A stretch of 64,000 bases of DNA from Gammaproteobacteria bacterium (GCA_021151835.1 JAGKWO010000023.1:1-64000), one strand, 5' to 3'; shown: positions 36,125 through 45,730, counted from the first letter of the stretch. Notes: generated by a model not told the origin, from the letters alone. Translations and numbers: made by a program.

Positions 36125-36440
36125 CCACTAAAATCATTTCAATAAAATTGAATTGCCGTAGACAAAAATGATACAGAGCAAATAGCCTAATTTTTCTGGT
36201 TCAATAAAAGGGGAATATCAAGAAGGGGGGAATGCACTTGGGAAGGTGGAAACTCAAATCCTTTTGAGCTCACTAAACCACTCACTCATATCATGGTCAT
36301 GCAAAGCCTTTATACACCTGCACCTGCTAAAAACCCAATCTAACACCCTGCAAATGTGAACCATTTCCTGTATTTGTCACATAATACTTCAACATATTAC
36401 AGAGAATTACATCTTGTCGTCTAAAGTTGTGCATGATTAA
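36125..36440. other. Intergenic stretch without a recognisable gene
   Basis: About 315 bp of AT-rich sequence between two terminators. No open frame with a ribosome site, no repeat and no clear RNA fold is visible to me. Confidence 0.5.
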
Positions 36441-36477
36441 AAAATAAAAAAGCGCCTCTGTTGGCGCTTTTTTATTT
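36441..36477. terminator. Terminator after the MFS permease gene
   Basis: The stem AAAAAAGCGCC / GGCGCTTTTTT with a 6-base loop is flanked by A and T runs, so it works in both directions. It lies 14 bp past the stop of the minus-strand MFS gene. Confidence 0.85.
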
Positions 36478-36491
36478 TCGGGTGCGAGCTG

Positions 36492-37718
36492 TTAGTGCGC
36501 GAAGCGTTTACGCAAAATAAATAATAAACCGAAGGCAACTACCAATACACCAGGGATTATCGCTAAACTCTGTAATGTCGCTTGACCTGCAACCAACTCA
36601 ATTGCGTCACCGGTAACGCCACTTTCAATTGCATCTTTTTTGGCTTGATCCAACCACCCACCAATCACCGGGTTCCAAACAAATACAGAGAACATACCCG
36701 CACCACCCATTAGCGACATCCCCAAAGCACCAGTTTTAGGCATATATTCACTGGTAAAACCAATCATGGTGGGCCAGAAATAAGTGACGCCCAAAGCAAA
36801 TACTGCGGCAGACAAATAAATCATGTAACCCGAAGCCTGACTCAACAAAATCAAACCAATAGTAGTTACTACTGCCGACATTACCAACACACCCGCCGGA
36901 TTAAATGCATGGACCAATGGACCAGCAAAGAAACGCCCCAGCGCCATCAAACCCGCAGTGAGCGCCAACACCATCATTGGATGCACATCAGACGATTCGA
37001 AAATACGCCCTACCCATTGCTGTGCACCAAATTCTGATATAGCGGTCATGGTCATGCACACCATCATAAAAATAAATAAGGGCGAGATAAGTGCTTTGAT
37101 ATTGGTAGCAGTTGAGGTTTCCGAGTTCGCTGCTTCGGGAAATTTTTGCCCGAGAATCATCCAGCCATAAATCGCTGTCGGGATAAGCATCACCGCGATT
37201 TGTAACTGCCAGCCAAGCCCTAACTTGGTCATCAAGGCCGAGACCAGAGAACCAATCACTATGCCGCCAGGAAACCACACATGGAACTTGTTAAGCATGG
37301 CGGTTTTCCGGGTGTGATAAATATCGGCGATCAATGGATTACACGCCGCTTCAACTGAACCATTAGCAAAACCGATAAAGAAACTTGAGAGAAGCAAAGT
37401 CCAAAATCCAGTAGCACTAATGGTTAATATTAAACCCAATACATGGCAGGCAAACGCGAGATACAAAAGCGTGCGCGCGCCAACATAGTTATAAATAAAA
37501 CCGCCGAATAGCATCGCGATAGGGAAGCCAAAAAACGCCATGCCATTAATCCAGCCGAGTTCGGTGTTGTTGAAATTAAAACTAACACTGAGCTCAGTCA
37601 AAATACCCGCACGAATTGCGAAGGTCATCGAAGTCACAATAAGCGCAACACAACAGGCGATAAACAAACGTTGGGGATTAATCGTAGATGTAACTGTAGA
37701 TGCACTCGTGGTCGTCAT
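36492..37718 (-). CDS. MFS sugar permease (FHS/FucP-like)
   Basis: 408 aa inner-membrane transporter with 12 predicted helices. The first-half segment GFANGSVEAACNPLIADIYH followed by LNKFHVWFPGGIVIG recalls the fucose/glucose:proton symporter branch of the major facilitator superfamily. It is the last of four minus-strand genes that look like a sugar-use cluster (two permeases, an oxidoreductase and an isomerase). The substrate cannot be read from the sequence. Confidence 0.8.
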   Translation of the reverse strand: MTTTSASTVTSTINPQRLFIACCVALIVTSMTFAIRAGILTELSVSFNFNNTELGWINGMAFFGFPIAMLFGGFIYNYVGARTLLYLAFACHVLGLILTISATGFWTLLLSSFFIGFANGSVEAACNPLIADIYHTRKTAMLNKFHVWFPGGIVIGSLVSALMTKLGLGWQLQIAVMLIPTAIYGWMILGQKFPEAANSETSTATNIKALISPLFIFMMVCMTMTAISEFGAQQWVGRIFESSDVHPMMVLALTAGLMALGRFFAGPLVHAFNPAGVLVMSAVVTTIGLILLSQASGYMIYLSAAVFALGVTYFWPTMIGFTSEYMPKTGALGMSLMGGAGMFSVFVWNPVIGGWLDQAKKDAIESGVTGDAIELVAGQATLQSLAIIPGVLVVAFGLLFILRKRFAH

Positions 37719-37833
37719 TATTATTTACCTTTTGTTATTTTCTAGAGCTATGGTTTAGCGGTGTTGTTTAAAACTGCACTGATAAAACACGCCCGGCTGT
37801 TACAACATGAAAACGCCGGGCGTATAAAAACAA

Positions 37834-39051
37834 TTACTGTTTGATATTTTCCGCACTCACTTTTTCGTCTTTAAAACTCACCAGGAACAATACCAATACT
37901 GCTGCCGCAATCGCAGCAGGAATTATCCAGATGTTAAACCAGGCATGGACACCATCAACCGTGTATTTGTCGCTGATCATCCCGGCCAGGGTAAAACCGA
38001 TCATCATACCGATACCATACGTTGCGAGAGTGATAAGCCCCTGCGCCGCACTTTTTATTTTCTCGCCCGCTTTGTAGTTGGTATAAATCTGGCCAGTCAC
38101 AAAGAAAAAGTCGTAACAAATACCGTGCAATACAATACCCAGAATTAACATCCAGGCTTTATCACCGGCATCGCCATAAGCGAACAACACGTAGCGCAAT
38201 ACCCACGCGGCCATACCCACCAGCAATGACACTTTGATACCAAAGCGAATAATAAAAATCGGCAGCAACAGCATGAACAGGGTTTCAGATACCTGCCCGT
38301 ATGCCATTTTTGATGCGGCGTTTTCCACACCCACTTCGTTTAAAAACAGGTTGGCATTTTGGTAATAAAACGCGAGCGGGATACAAATTAAAATCGATGC
38401 AATAAAAAATACCAGGTAACGCGAATCCTTGAGCAGCGCCAATGCATCCAGCCCCAGAATATCGCGCACACTGACTTTGCTATTTTTATCGATGGCGGGT
38501 GGCGTGTCCGGCAAAAAGAAACTCAGCAAACCCAATGCAATCGATGCTATCGCGGCCATCTGGAAGGTAAGATGCAAAACATTGCGGGATTCCCATCCCA
38601 GATTACCAATTACCAATCCCGCCACAATCCAGCCGATAGTCCCCAGTACACGAATCTGCGCAAATTGCCCCGCCGGATCAGGCAAATGACGAAACGCCAC
38701 TGAATTCACCAGCGCCAGCGTCGGCATATACAACAACATATAAAGCAAAATGTACGGATAAAACGCATCAAAGCTGGCGGATGTTGCGGCGAGCCACAAA
38801 AGTGCACCGCCAATTAAATGCAACACACCAAGAATTTTTTGCGCCGCAAAATAACGGTCAGCAATCAGACCGATAATAAACGGCGCAACTATCGCGCCGA
38901 TTGCCTGGGTGTTGTAAGCCATGCCGGTCTGTGCACCCGTCGCGCTAAATGCTTGCGCTAAAAATGTTCCCATGGTGACAAACCATGCACCCCAAATAAA
39001 AAATTCGAGGAACATCATGGTGGAAAGTTTGAGCCTTATGGAGAGGTTCAT
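37834..39051 (-). CDS. MFS permease of the NupG-like nucleoside/sugar family
   Basis: 405 aa with 12 predicted helices. The N-terminus IRLKLSTMMFLEFFIWGAWF and the FRHLPDPAGQFAQIRVLGTIGWI block match the nucleoside:H+ symporter (NupG/XapB) family, which is often found beside Gfo/Idh/MocA and TIM-barrel isomerase genes in sugar clusters. It lies 40 bp after the oxidoreductase gene, so it is co-transcribed with it. A role in sugar or glycoside uptake is inferred from context. Confidence 0.82.
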   Translation of the reverse strand: MNLSIRLKLSTMMFLEFFIWGAWFVTMGTFLAQAFSATGAQTGMAYNTQAIGAIVAPFIIGLIADRYFAAQKILGVLHLIGGALLWLAATSASFDAFYPYILLYMLLYMPTLALVNSVAFRHLPDPAGQFAQIRVLGTIGWIVAGLVIGNLGWESRNVLHLTFQMAAIASIALGLLSFFLPDTPPAIDKNSKVSVRDILGLDALALLKDSRYLVFFIASILICIPLAFYYQNANLFLNEVGVENAASKMAYGQVSETLFMLLLPIFIIRFGIKVSLLVGMAAWVLRYVLFAYGDAGDKAWMLILGIVLHGICYDFFFVTGQIYTNYKAGEKIKSAAQGLITLATYGIGMMIGFTLAGMISDKYTVDGVHAWFNIWIIPAAIAAAVLVLFLVSFKDEKVSAENIKQ

Positions 39052-39091
39052 ATTATTTTCCTGTTGTTATAGGGTTGTGTAACTTGACCGC

Positions 39092-40234
39092 TTAAAGCGT
39101 AGTCCAGGCACCATCTTTTTTCGATGAATCCAGCACCGCCTGGATAAAGCGCATACCTTCCACACCCGTATCGATAGTGGGAACCCAGTCTTGCAGGAAA
39201 TGCGTTTCACCCTGCTGGCGCGCAACGAGGATATCCGCAATGTCTTTGTACAAGTTGGCAAAACCTTCGAGATAACCTTCGGGATGCCCACCCGGTGTGC
39301 GCATACCGCGCGCCGCTATTTCACTGCCGATATCGCCACGGCGAGTAATGCGTTGACGCGGTTTATTTAATTCGGCAAACCACAATTCATTGGGATTTTC
39401 CTGCGCCCATTCGATACCGGCTTTATCGCCGAAAACACGAATACGCAAACCATTTTCACAACCGGGTGCTACCTGGCTGCTCCACAACATGCCTTTGGCC
39501 CCGCCATCAAAACGCAGGAGCGCGTGCACGTTGTCATCCACCAAACGGCCATCCACAAAACTGGTGAGGTCCGCACTCACAGCACTGAGTTTTTGCTGCG
39601 TAATAAAACGTGCGAGCTGGAACGCGTGGGTACCAATATCGCCCAAACAACCCGCTGCGCCGGAGCGCGCCGGATCGGTACGCCATGAGGCTTGCTTGTT
39701 GTCATCCGCCGCGGCTTCGGTCAACCACTCTTGCGGATATTCCACTTGTACCACGCGCACTTTTCCAAGCTTGCCTTGTTCAACCAATTCGCGTGCATAA
39801 CGCACCAATGGATAAGCACTGTAGTTGTGGGTAAGCGCAAAAAAACAGCCGCTCTTTTTTACGATTTGTTCCAGTTCCAGCGCTTCTTCCAACGTACGCG
39901 TTACCGGCTTATCGCAGATAACATCCACGCCCGCTTCAAGGCACGCTTTGGCGACGGGGAAATGCATGTGATTGGGCGTGACAATCACAACCGCTTGAAT
40001 ACCATCCGCGCGCGTTTTTTCCACACGCAACATTTCTTCGAAGGAGGTGTAAGCGCGATCTGCGGCAATATGCAAATCCGCCGCAGATAATTTTGCATTT
40101 TCCGGATTGGACGAAAGTGCGCCGGCAACCAGTTCAAAACGATCATCGAGACGCGCAGCAATACGATGTACTGCGCCGATAAATGCACCGCGGCCACCAC
40201 CGACCATGGCATAACGAATTCTTGGTGTTGTCAT
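39092..40234 (-). CDS. Gfo/Idh/MocA-family NAD(P)-dependent oxidoreductase
   Basis: 380 aa. The N-terminal Rossmann fold carries YAMVGGGRGAFIGAVHR (dinucleotide loop). The family's catalytic Lys lies in ICDKPVTRTLEEA, and the second domain holds GDIGTHAFQLARFI with the usual His. These enzymes oxidise or reduce a sugar or inositol carbon. Pairing with the TIM-barrel gene upstream resembles clusters for 3-keto-glycoside or inositol-like metabolism, but the substrate is unknown. A good AGGAAT ribosome site precedes the ATG. Confidence 0.88.
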   Translation of the reverse strand: MTTPRIRYAMVGGGRGAFIGAVHRIAARLDDRFELVAGALSSNPENAKLSAADLHIAADRAYTSFEEMLRVEKTRADGIQAVVIVTPNHMHFPVAKACLEAGVDVICDKPVTRTLEEALELEQIVKKSGCFFALTHNYSAYPLVRYARELVEQGKLGKVRVVQVEYPQEWLTEAAADDNKQASWRTDPARSGAAGCLGDIGTHAFQLARFITQQKLSAVSADLTSFVDGRLVDDNVHALLRFDGGAKGMLWSSQVAPGCENGLRIRVFGDKAGIEWAQENPNELWFAELNKPRQRITRRGDIGSEIAARGMRTPGGHPEGYLEGFANLYKDIADILVARQQGETHFLQDWVPTIDTGVEGMRFIQAVLDSSKKDGAWTTL

Positions 40235-40262
40235 GTTGGATTCCTGAATTTATTTGATAGAA

Positions 40263-40401
40263 CCCCCTCCCGGCTACGCGCCCCGCTCATAAGGGAGAGG
40301 AGCTTTTACTCCCTGTTAATAACAAGGTGCAATCTGAATAACACAGTGCAATCAGCTCATTCCTCTTACGAGCGGGGCGTAGCCGGGAGGACTGGGGAGG
40401 G
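40263..40401. repeat. Large imperfect inverted repeat between two sugar genes
   Basis: Arms 40263-40303 and 40355-40401 share the core CCTCCCGGCTACGC...CCCGCTC and pair over about 35 bp with a few mismatches. The centre is AT-rich and non-coding. It fills the 178-bp gap between the isomerase and oxidoreductase genes. It resembles a REP-like or MITE-like palindromic element rather than a plain terminator. Confidence 0.65.
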
Positions 40402-40412
40402 TTTGCTATTAA

Positions 40413-41465
40413 TTACAAACCGAGAATACGGCGATTTTTGGTTTCATCGATTCCGCTTTTTGCAAAATCGTCAAACGCGCGCTCGGTGACTTTGATAATG
40501 TGTTGCGCAATAAATTTCGCGCCTTCTTCCGCACCAACTTCCGGATGCTTCAGGCAGCACTCCCATTCCAGCACCGCCCAGCCTTCGTAATCGTAAGCCG
40601 CAAATTTGGAAAAAATTTGTTTGAAATCGACCTGCCCGTCACCGAGCGAACGGAAACGGCCAGCGCGATCCACCCAGCTTTCATAACCGCCGTATACACC
40701 TTGTTGTGCGCTCGGATTAAATTCTGCATCTTTCACATGGAACATTTTGATGCGCGAGTGATAGCGGTCAATGAAAGCGAGGTAATCGAGTTGTTGCAAC
40801 ACAAAATGCGAGGGATCAAACAAAATATTTGCGCGCGGATGATTATCTACCGCTTTCAAAAAGCGTTCGAACGTTGCGCCATCGTGCAGGTCTTCGCCCG
40901 GATGAATTTCGTAGCACACATCTACACCGGCAGCATCAAACGCATCGAGGATTGGCTTCCAGCGCTTGGCCAATTCGGCGAAACCATTTTCTACCAAACC
41001 TGCCGGGCGTTGCGGCCATGGATAAAGGAATGGCCACAACAAGGCGCCGGAAAAAGTCGCATGCGCGTTGAGGCCAAGGTTTTTACTGGCTTTGGCGGCC
41101 AGTAATAATTGTTCTACGGCCCATTCCTGACGCGCTTTGGGATTACCACGGACAGACTCAGGGGCAAAACCATCAAACATTTCATCGTAGGCGGGATGAA
41201 CCGCCACTAATTGGCCTTGCAGGTGGGTGGATAATTCAGTCGCCACCAATCCGTGTTGGGCGAGGGTTGCCTGGAATTCCTTGCAGTAATCCAGACTGTT
41301 GGCGGCTTTCTCCAGATCAAATACACGCTTGTCCCAGGTTGGTATCTGCACCCCCTTAAACCCCAGGCTGGCTACCCATGCAGCAATATTCTCCAGGTTA
41401 TTAAACGGTGCGGTATCCCCCAGGAACTGGGCGAGGAAAATGGCGGGGCCTTTAAGCGTCTTCAT
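40413..41465 (-). CDS. Sugar phosphate isomerase/epimerase-like TIM-barrel protein
   Basis: 350 aa of the AP-endonuclease-2/xylose-isomerase-like superfamily (IolE/IolI type). Metal-site residues are seen in VCYEIHPGEDLHDG, NILFDPSHFVLQQ, IKMFHVKDAEF and the C-terminal WAVLEWECC. I chose the ATG at 41465 with a GGAGA site over the frame to 41498. First gene of the four-gene cluster. In related clusters such proteins isomerise or cleave keto-sugars made by the oxidoreductase; here this is inferred. Confidence 0.85.
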   Translation of the reverse strand: MKTLKGPAIFLAQFLGDTAPFNNLENIAAWVASLGFKGVQIPTWDKRVFDLEKAANSLDYCKEFQATLAQHGLVATELSTHLQGQLVAVHPAYDEMFDGFAPESVRGNPKARQEWAVEQLLLAAKASKNLGLNAHATFSGALLWPFLYPWPQRPAGLVENGFAELAKRWKPILDAFDAAGVDVCYEIHPGEDLHDGATFERFLKAVDNHPRANILFDPSHFVLQQLDYLAFIDRYHSRIKMFHVKDAEFNPSAQQGVYGGYESWVDRAGRFRSLGDGQVDFKQIFSKFAAYDYEGWAVLEWECCLKHPEVGAEEGAKFIAQHIIKVTERAFDDFAKSGIDETKNRRILGL

Positions 41466-41536
41466 AGGTATCTCCAGCAGTGGTTGGATGCGTGGCATCC
41501 TGTAATTATTAACGGCTACTAATGCAGGTCGTTGTC

Positions 41537-41629
41537 GCGTTTCCCGTGCAGGAAACGCCGAGAAAATCTGATTTATTAATCAAGCGCAAAACTCTATTCC
41601 ATGTGGCCCAAGGGTGCGACACGGGAAAC
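41537..41629. promoter_or_regulatory. Inverted repeats upstream of the TIM-barrel isomerase operon
   Basis: A palindrome with arms GCGTTTCC (41537-41544) and GGAAACGC (41551-41558). A 10-base word from it, GTTTCCCGTG, recurs in exact reverse complement at 41620-41629. They lie about 70-165 bp upstream of the start codon, as operator pairs would. The cognate regulator is not identified. Confidence 0.4.
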
Positions 41630-41682
41630 AGTTATTTACACTTCTTATAACCCGCAAGCATTGGCTAGAGGATAGAACATAT

Positions 41683-43602
41683 TTACTCGACTGCAGCGAG
41701 TATTACCGGAAATGATAACTCCGCCAATACACCAAATGCGGGATGATTTTTTAGCGCCGAACGACTTATGGCAGGGCTGGGCAACCCGCACAGGAAACGC
41801 GCCAATTGCCGCGGCTGTGCCAGACCTTTATGAGCTTCCAGTTTCAGTGCTGTGATGAGCTGCCGCTGCCCGGGGTCGGGTGACTTTTGCTCCGCTACAG
41901 AAATAGGTGTGTTGGTAGCCTGGCGGCAATGGTTGCAAATTCCGCAGGGCGCGGATTCCGGCTCGCCAAAATAATCCAGTAATTGCCGGCTTAAACACGC
42001 CGGATTATTCGCATAGGCCAAAAGGCTATGTATGCGCTGGATATCACGTGTTTCGCGTTCGACAAACAGGTGGTCAAGATAACCGTAGAGGCTTGTTAAT
42101 TGTTCCGCTGTAGTGATGGTGCGATTATTTTTGTAACCCTGGCGCAAATTCGCGACGGACAATTCAATCCAGTTTTTCTCCGCCAGATAATCCAGCGCCT
42201 TGATAATGCGGCTTTTGGGTTCTTGCAATTGCTGTTCGATGGTCAACATATCCAGCGTCAACCATTTCTTACCCATTCTCCCGGCGGCAAAAACCCGCTG
42301 TAAAAAATCAGCGCGATCAGCATCAAATTGCGCAACAATAAAATCGCGTGTTTGCACAAAACCAATTTTATATTCGCTATAGAAAGGCGTTTGCGCACTG
42401 ATAATGCCTTGCAATTCCAGATAGGTCAGCGCGGTATTCAATACCAGCGGGCGAAGGTCAAATTGCTGCGATAGCTCATAAGTGGAAATATCGAACACAT
42501 CTTCAAACGCCAGCAAATAATCAATCAATGCGGCCAGGCTTTCACGCGCGGGCGTATCGCCGTAAGTAAAATTTTCCAACACGCGGATATCATCGCCCAC
42601 CGCCAGCATTTCACACAGGGACGCTTTACCGTCGCGACCGGCGCGGCCAATTTCCTGTACATAATTTTCTATCGATTTGGATAAATTAAAATGGTAAACC
42701 GCGCGGATATTGCTTTTATCAATCCCCATCCCAAAGGCAATGGTTGCCACCACGATAGGAACCTCACCGCTCATAAACCGGTTTTGTATTTGCTCGCGCT
42801 CTTCATCCTTTAACCCGGCATGATAATGGGCAGCGCGTAAACCGGATTCATTAATAGCCTGCGCAACTTCTTCCGCAGTTTTTTGCAAGGTGACATAAAC
42901 GATCGTCGCTGCATCCGCCGGATGTTTTTGCAAACGTGACAACAATAACGGCATGCGTGTCCCGGTATCGCACGGGGTGACTCGCAATTGTAAATTAGGC
43001 CGGGCAAAGCTTGTTTGTATGTGGTGTTGCGGTTGAATGGAAAATTGCCGGCAAATATCCGCAGCCACGGCGGGTGTTGCGGTGGCCGTTAATGCGAGCA
43101 CACGTTCAACGCGTAATTTTTGCGCGAGGCCCGCCAGCAATAAATAATCCGGACGAAAATTATGGCCCCACTCGGAAATACAATGCGCTTCATCAATCGC
43201 CAATAAACTTATCTTGAGCCTGGCGAGGCGTTGCACGAAACGTTCATTCTTCAAACGCTCCGGCGATACATACAACAACTTAATCGCGCCGTGCTGCATA
43301 GCACTATAAAGTGTTTGCACATCGTCATTGGTGAGCGATGAATCAATACGCGCGGCGGGAATACCCAATGCAGCCAGGGCATCAACTTGATCCTTCATCA
43401 AGGCAATCAAGGGTGATACCACCAGCGTCAACCCATCCAGTAACAGGGCCGGCAACTGGTAGCACAAACTTTTGCCACCGCCCGTCGGAAATACCGCTAG
43501 TGCCGAATGCCCGTGCAAAAGCGCATTAATAATTTCTTCCTGGCCGGGCCGGAAGGCCGGCAGCTTGAATGTGTTGTGTAACACGGATAAAGGATTGGAC
43601 AT
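41683..43602 (-). CDS. recQ: ATP-dependent DNA helicase RecQ
   Basis: About 639 aa. A 3'-5' helicase in DNA repair. The motifs are FRPGQEEII (motif 0), TGGGKSLCYQLP (Walker A), DEAHCISEWGHNFRPDY, the motif IV-VI region ending GRAGRDGK, then a Zn site with CGICNHC and an RQC winged-helix region. The C-terminal about 60 residues do not look like a standard HRDC domain. I prefer the ATG at 43602; 43629, nine residues earlier, is also possible. Confidence 0.9.
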   Translation of the reverse strand: MSNPLSVLHNTFKLPAFRPGQEEIINALLHGHSALAVFPTGGGKSLCYQLPALLLDGLTLVVSPLIALMKDQVDALAALGIPAARIDSSLTNDDVQTLYSAMQHGAIKLLYVSPERLKNERFVQRLARLKISLLAIDEAHCISEWGHNFRPDYLLLAGLAQKLRVERVLALTATATPAVAADICRQFSIQPQHHIQTSFARPNLQLRVTPCDTGTRMPLLLSRLQKHPADAATIVYVTLQKTAEEVAQAINESGLRAAHYHAGLKDEEREQIQNRFMSGEVPIVVATIAFGMGIDKSNIRAVYHFNLSKSIENYVQEIGRAGRDGKASLCEMLAVGDDIRVLENFTYGDTPARESLAALIDYLLAFEDVFDISTYELSQQFDLRPLVLNTALTYLELQGIISAQTPFYSEYKIGFVQTRDFIVAQFDADRADFLQRVFAAGRMGKKWLTLDMLTIEQQLQEPKSRIIKALDYLAEKNWIELSVANLRQGYKNNRTITTAEQLTSLYGYLDHLFVERETRDIQRIHSLLAYANNPACLSRQLLDYFGEPESAPCGICNHCRQATNTPISVAEQKSPDPGQRQLITALKLEAHKGLAQPRQLARFLCGLPSPAISRSALKNHPAFGVLAELSFPVILAAVE

Positions 43603-43854
43603 AAAAATTTCCGTCGTATGGGTTTGCATCTTCCATGACTCCGATAATGAATGGTTAAACCTGTAAGTGACAGGTTATGTGAACTGTAACCCGACCGGGC
43701 GAGGACCGATAGAAAAATACCAGTTTTGAATTCAAAAATACATTTTTGCCCGGAATTAGCTTGGCAGAATAACTTTCGTTGTAAACACACCCGGGGATAC
43801 GCGCATCACCCTGAAACAGCGACAATCATTTCTCACAATAACACCGAGGTCATT

Positions 43855-44640
43855 ATGAACCCGATCAACCCTGCTTTTATCACCCAATTAAAACGGCTCG
43901 CCGTTTTTTCCGTTGCCCTGTGCGGCAGTTTATTTTGTTTAAATGTCCATGCAGTCAATTGCAGCAACATCTCCGAATGGAACAGCGCCACGGCTTATAG
44001 TGGCGGCGCACAGGTTAAACAATCAGGAAAAGCCTATAAAGCCAATTGGTGGTCGCAAGGACACAGCCCGGCAAATTATTCCGGGCAATGGCAAGAGTGG
44101 ACACTACTGGGCAGCTGCGACGGGGCGACAACCTCATCGACACCGGTCTCATCAAAAAGCTCAAGCAAATCATCTGTTTCATCAAGCAAATCCAGCAGCA
44201 AGTCGTCCGTGTCTTCCAGTAAATCCAGTTCTTCGGTAGCGGGCAATGATTGTGGGTCAGCCTGGTATCGCGCCAACCTGACCAATTACGAATCCTATCC
44301 CGCGCCTGGTAGCGATGAATGTGTAATTTATAACGGTTGTATGTGGAGCGGTTATTTCTATGGCATTTCCGGCAAGCAACCGGAATCCTGGGTAATGGTT
44401 AACAATATTGCCGCCGTTCATTTAAAAGACTGGAGCTGGCTGGGTCTTAAAACGATCAATTTGCGTCAAGGCAACAAACGCATTACGGCAAAAGTATACG
44501 ATGCCTGCTCGGATTCTGATTGCAATGGCTGCTGTACCGCGAACCTTGCTGGCGATGGTTATTTAATTGATCTGGAAAAATATACCATGCAGCGTTTTGG
44601 CTCGGGCTCAGGCATTGTGGAATTCCAGGTCTGCAATTAA
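43855..44640 (+). CDS. Secreted CBM5/12, Ser-linker, expansin-like (DPBB) protein
   Basis: 261 aa. A signal peptide (FSVALCGSLFCLNVHA) is followed by a CBM5/12-type module (about 33-85, ISEWNSATAYSGGAQVKQSGKAY in spread form, with NWWSQG aromatic residues). A Ser/Lys linker of about 40 residues with near-perfect SSSKSS repeats comes next, typical of Cellvibrio secreted enzymes. The Cys-rich C-terminal domain (ECVIYNGCMWSGYF, ITAKVYDACSDSDCNGCC, YLIDLEKYTMQRFG) looks like a double-psi beta-barrel of the expansin/RlpA class. It would bind chitin or cellulose and loosen or modify it without a recognised hydrolase module. A T2SS substrate is likely. RBS GAGG before the ATG. Confidence 0.8.
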   Translation: MNPINPAFITQLKRLAVFSVALCGSLFCLNVHAVNCSNISEWNSATAYSGGAQVKQSGKAYKANWWSQGHSPANYSGQWQEWTLLGSCDGATTSSTPVSSKSSSKSSVSSSKSSSKSSVSSSKSSSSVAGNDCGSAWYRANLTNYESYPAPGSDECVIYNGCMWSGYFYGISGKQPESWVMVNNIAAVHLKDWSWLGLKTINLRQGNKRITAKVYDACSDSDCNGCCTANLAGDGYLIDLEKYTMQRFGSGSGIVEFQVCN

Positions 44641-44664
44641 TCCGCAATCTCCCGTGGACTTTTA

Positions 44665-44688
44665 GGGCCGCCTTGCGGCCCGTTTTTT
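44665..44688 (+). terminator. Intrinsic terminator after the CBM5/12 gene
   Basis: The stem GGGCCGC / GCGGCCC with a 3-base loop is followed by six T, 25 bp past the stop codon. Confidence 0.9.
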
Positions 44689-44699
44689 ATTGGCCGGAT

Positions 44700-45554
44700 T
44701 TATTTTAAATAACTGCGTTTAAATTCGCGCGGCGTACAATTTTTCAATTGCATAAAACGGCGATTAAAATTGGATAAATTATTAAAACCGCAACGGTAAC
44801 TGATATTGGCAACCGGCATATCCGTTGTTAACAGCAACGAACAGGCGCGCCCGATACGCAACTGGTTAACAAACTCGGTAAACGTTTGCTCCGTGCGTTG
44901 CTTAAAAAAGCGATGGAAATGATTAGTGCTCATATGTGCCAGGTTTGCCATTTTTTCCGCACTGAGATCTTCCGTGTAATGCTGATGAATGTAGGCAATC
45001 ACCTTATCAATTTTTTCCGTGGATGAATCCGGAAAACTGGCCGGAGTGTAACCTTCACTGGAAATCAAGCGCGCGCTTTGGTCTTCGCACATCAGTTGCA
45101 ATATTTCCAGCAACCATAACAATCGTTGCATGGGCGTTGCATCGGCCATTGCGACAAATCGTTCGCGACACGCTGCTGCTGTTGCGCTGGAAAAAGCTAC
45201 ACCACGCTTGCTTTTTTGCAGTAAATCACCAAGCGGTTTAAGTTCCGGCATTTGCGCGATATTATCAATCCATATGATTGGCAACTGCGCTACATACGTA
45301 AGATGTTGCCCCGCAGCAACCAATTCACGCGAATGCCAGGTGTGCGGCAATTTGGGGCCGAGCAGCACCAGGTCCAGATCATCATAGAAATGAATATCAT
45401 CGCCAATATAACGTTGCCCACGGCTATTCAACGTCAGGCAGATTTCGTATTCGGGATGGTAATGCCAGTTAAAGGGAATTTCATCCAGCGCATACAGCCA
45501 ATAGCGCCAGGAGGAATTTTCGGTGGGTAAAACTTTTTCATACATAGGCTTCAT
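44700..45554 (-). CDS. AraC-family transcriptional regulator
   Basis: 284 aa. An N-terminal cupin-like sensor domain (FNWHYHPEYEICLTLN) precedes a C-terminal AraC/XylS double helix-turn-helix (IDKVIAYIHQHYTEDLSAEKMANLAHMSTNHFHRFFKQ in spread form, then ISYRCGFNNLSNFNRRF). The His-rich cupin suggests a sugar effector. I chose the ATG at 45554 because the frame start at 45578 is a TTG. It is convergent with the CBM5/12 gene. The target is unknown. Confidence 0.9.
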   Translation of the reverse strand: MKPMYEKVLPTENSSWRYWLYALDEIPFNWHYHPEYEICLTLNSRGQRYIGDDIHFYDDLDLVLLGPKLPHTWHSRELVAAGQHLTYVAQLPIIWIDNIAQMPELKPLGDLLQKSKRGVAFSSATAAACRERFVAMADATPMQRLLWLLEILQLMCEDQSARLISSEGYTPASFPDSSTEKIDKVIAYIHQHYTEDLSAEKMANLAHMSTNHFHRFFKQRTEQTFTEFVNQLRIGRACSLLLTTDMPVANISYRCGFNNLSNFNRRFMQLKNCTPREFKRSYLK

Positions 45555-45730
45555 GGCTGGCTCCACAAAAACTAACAAGAGAAAAAAGAGTCTGCCTCTC
45601 CCTGGTTTTCAGGAAGAGGATAGATATTGATTGACCCAATAGAATTCGCTGGAGCGCCAGGTTTTTTATATGCGTAATAATATTGGCCGGGATTATAAAA
45701 ACAGAAAAAAATAAAGATAGCAAGTAAATA

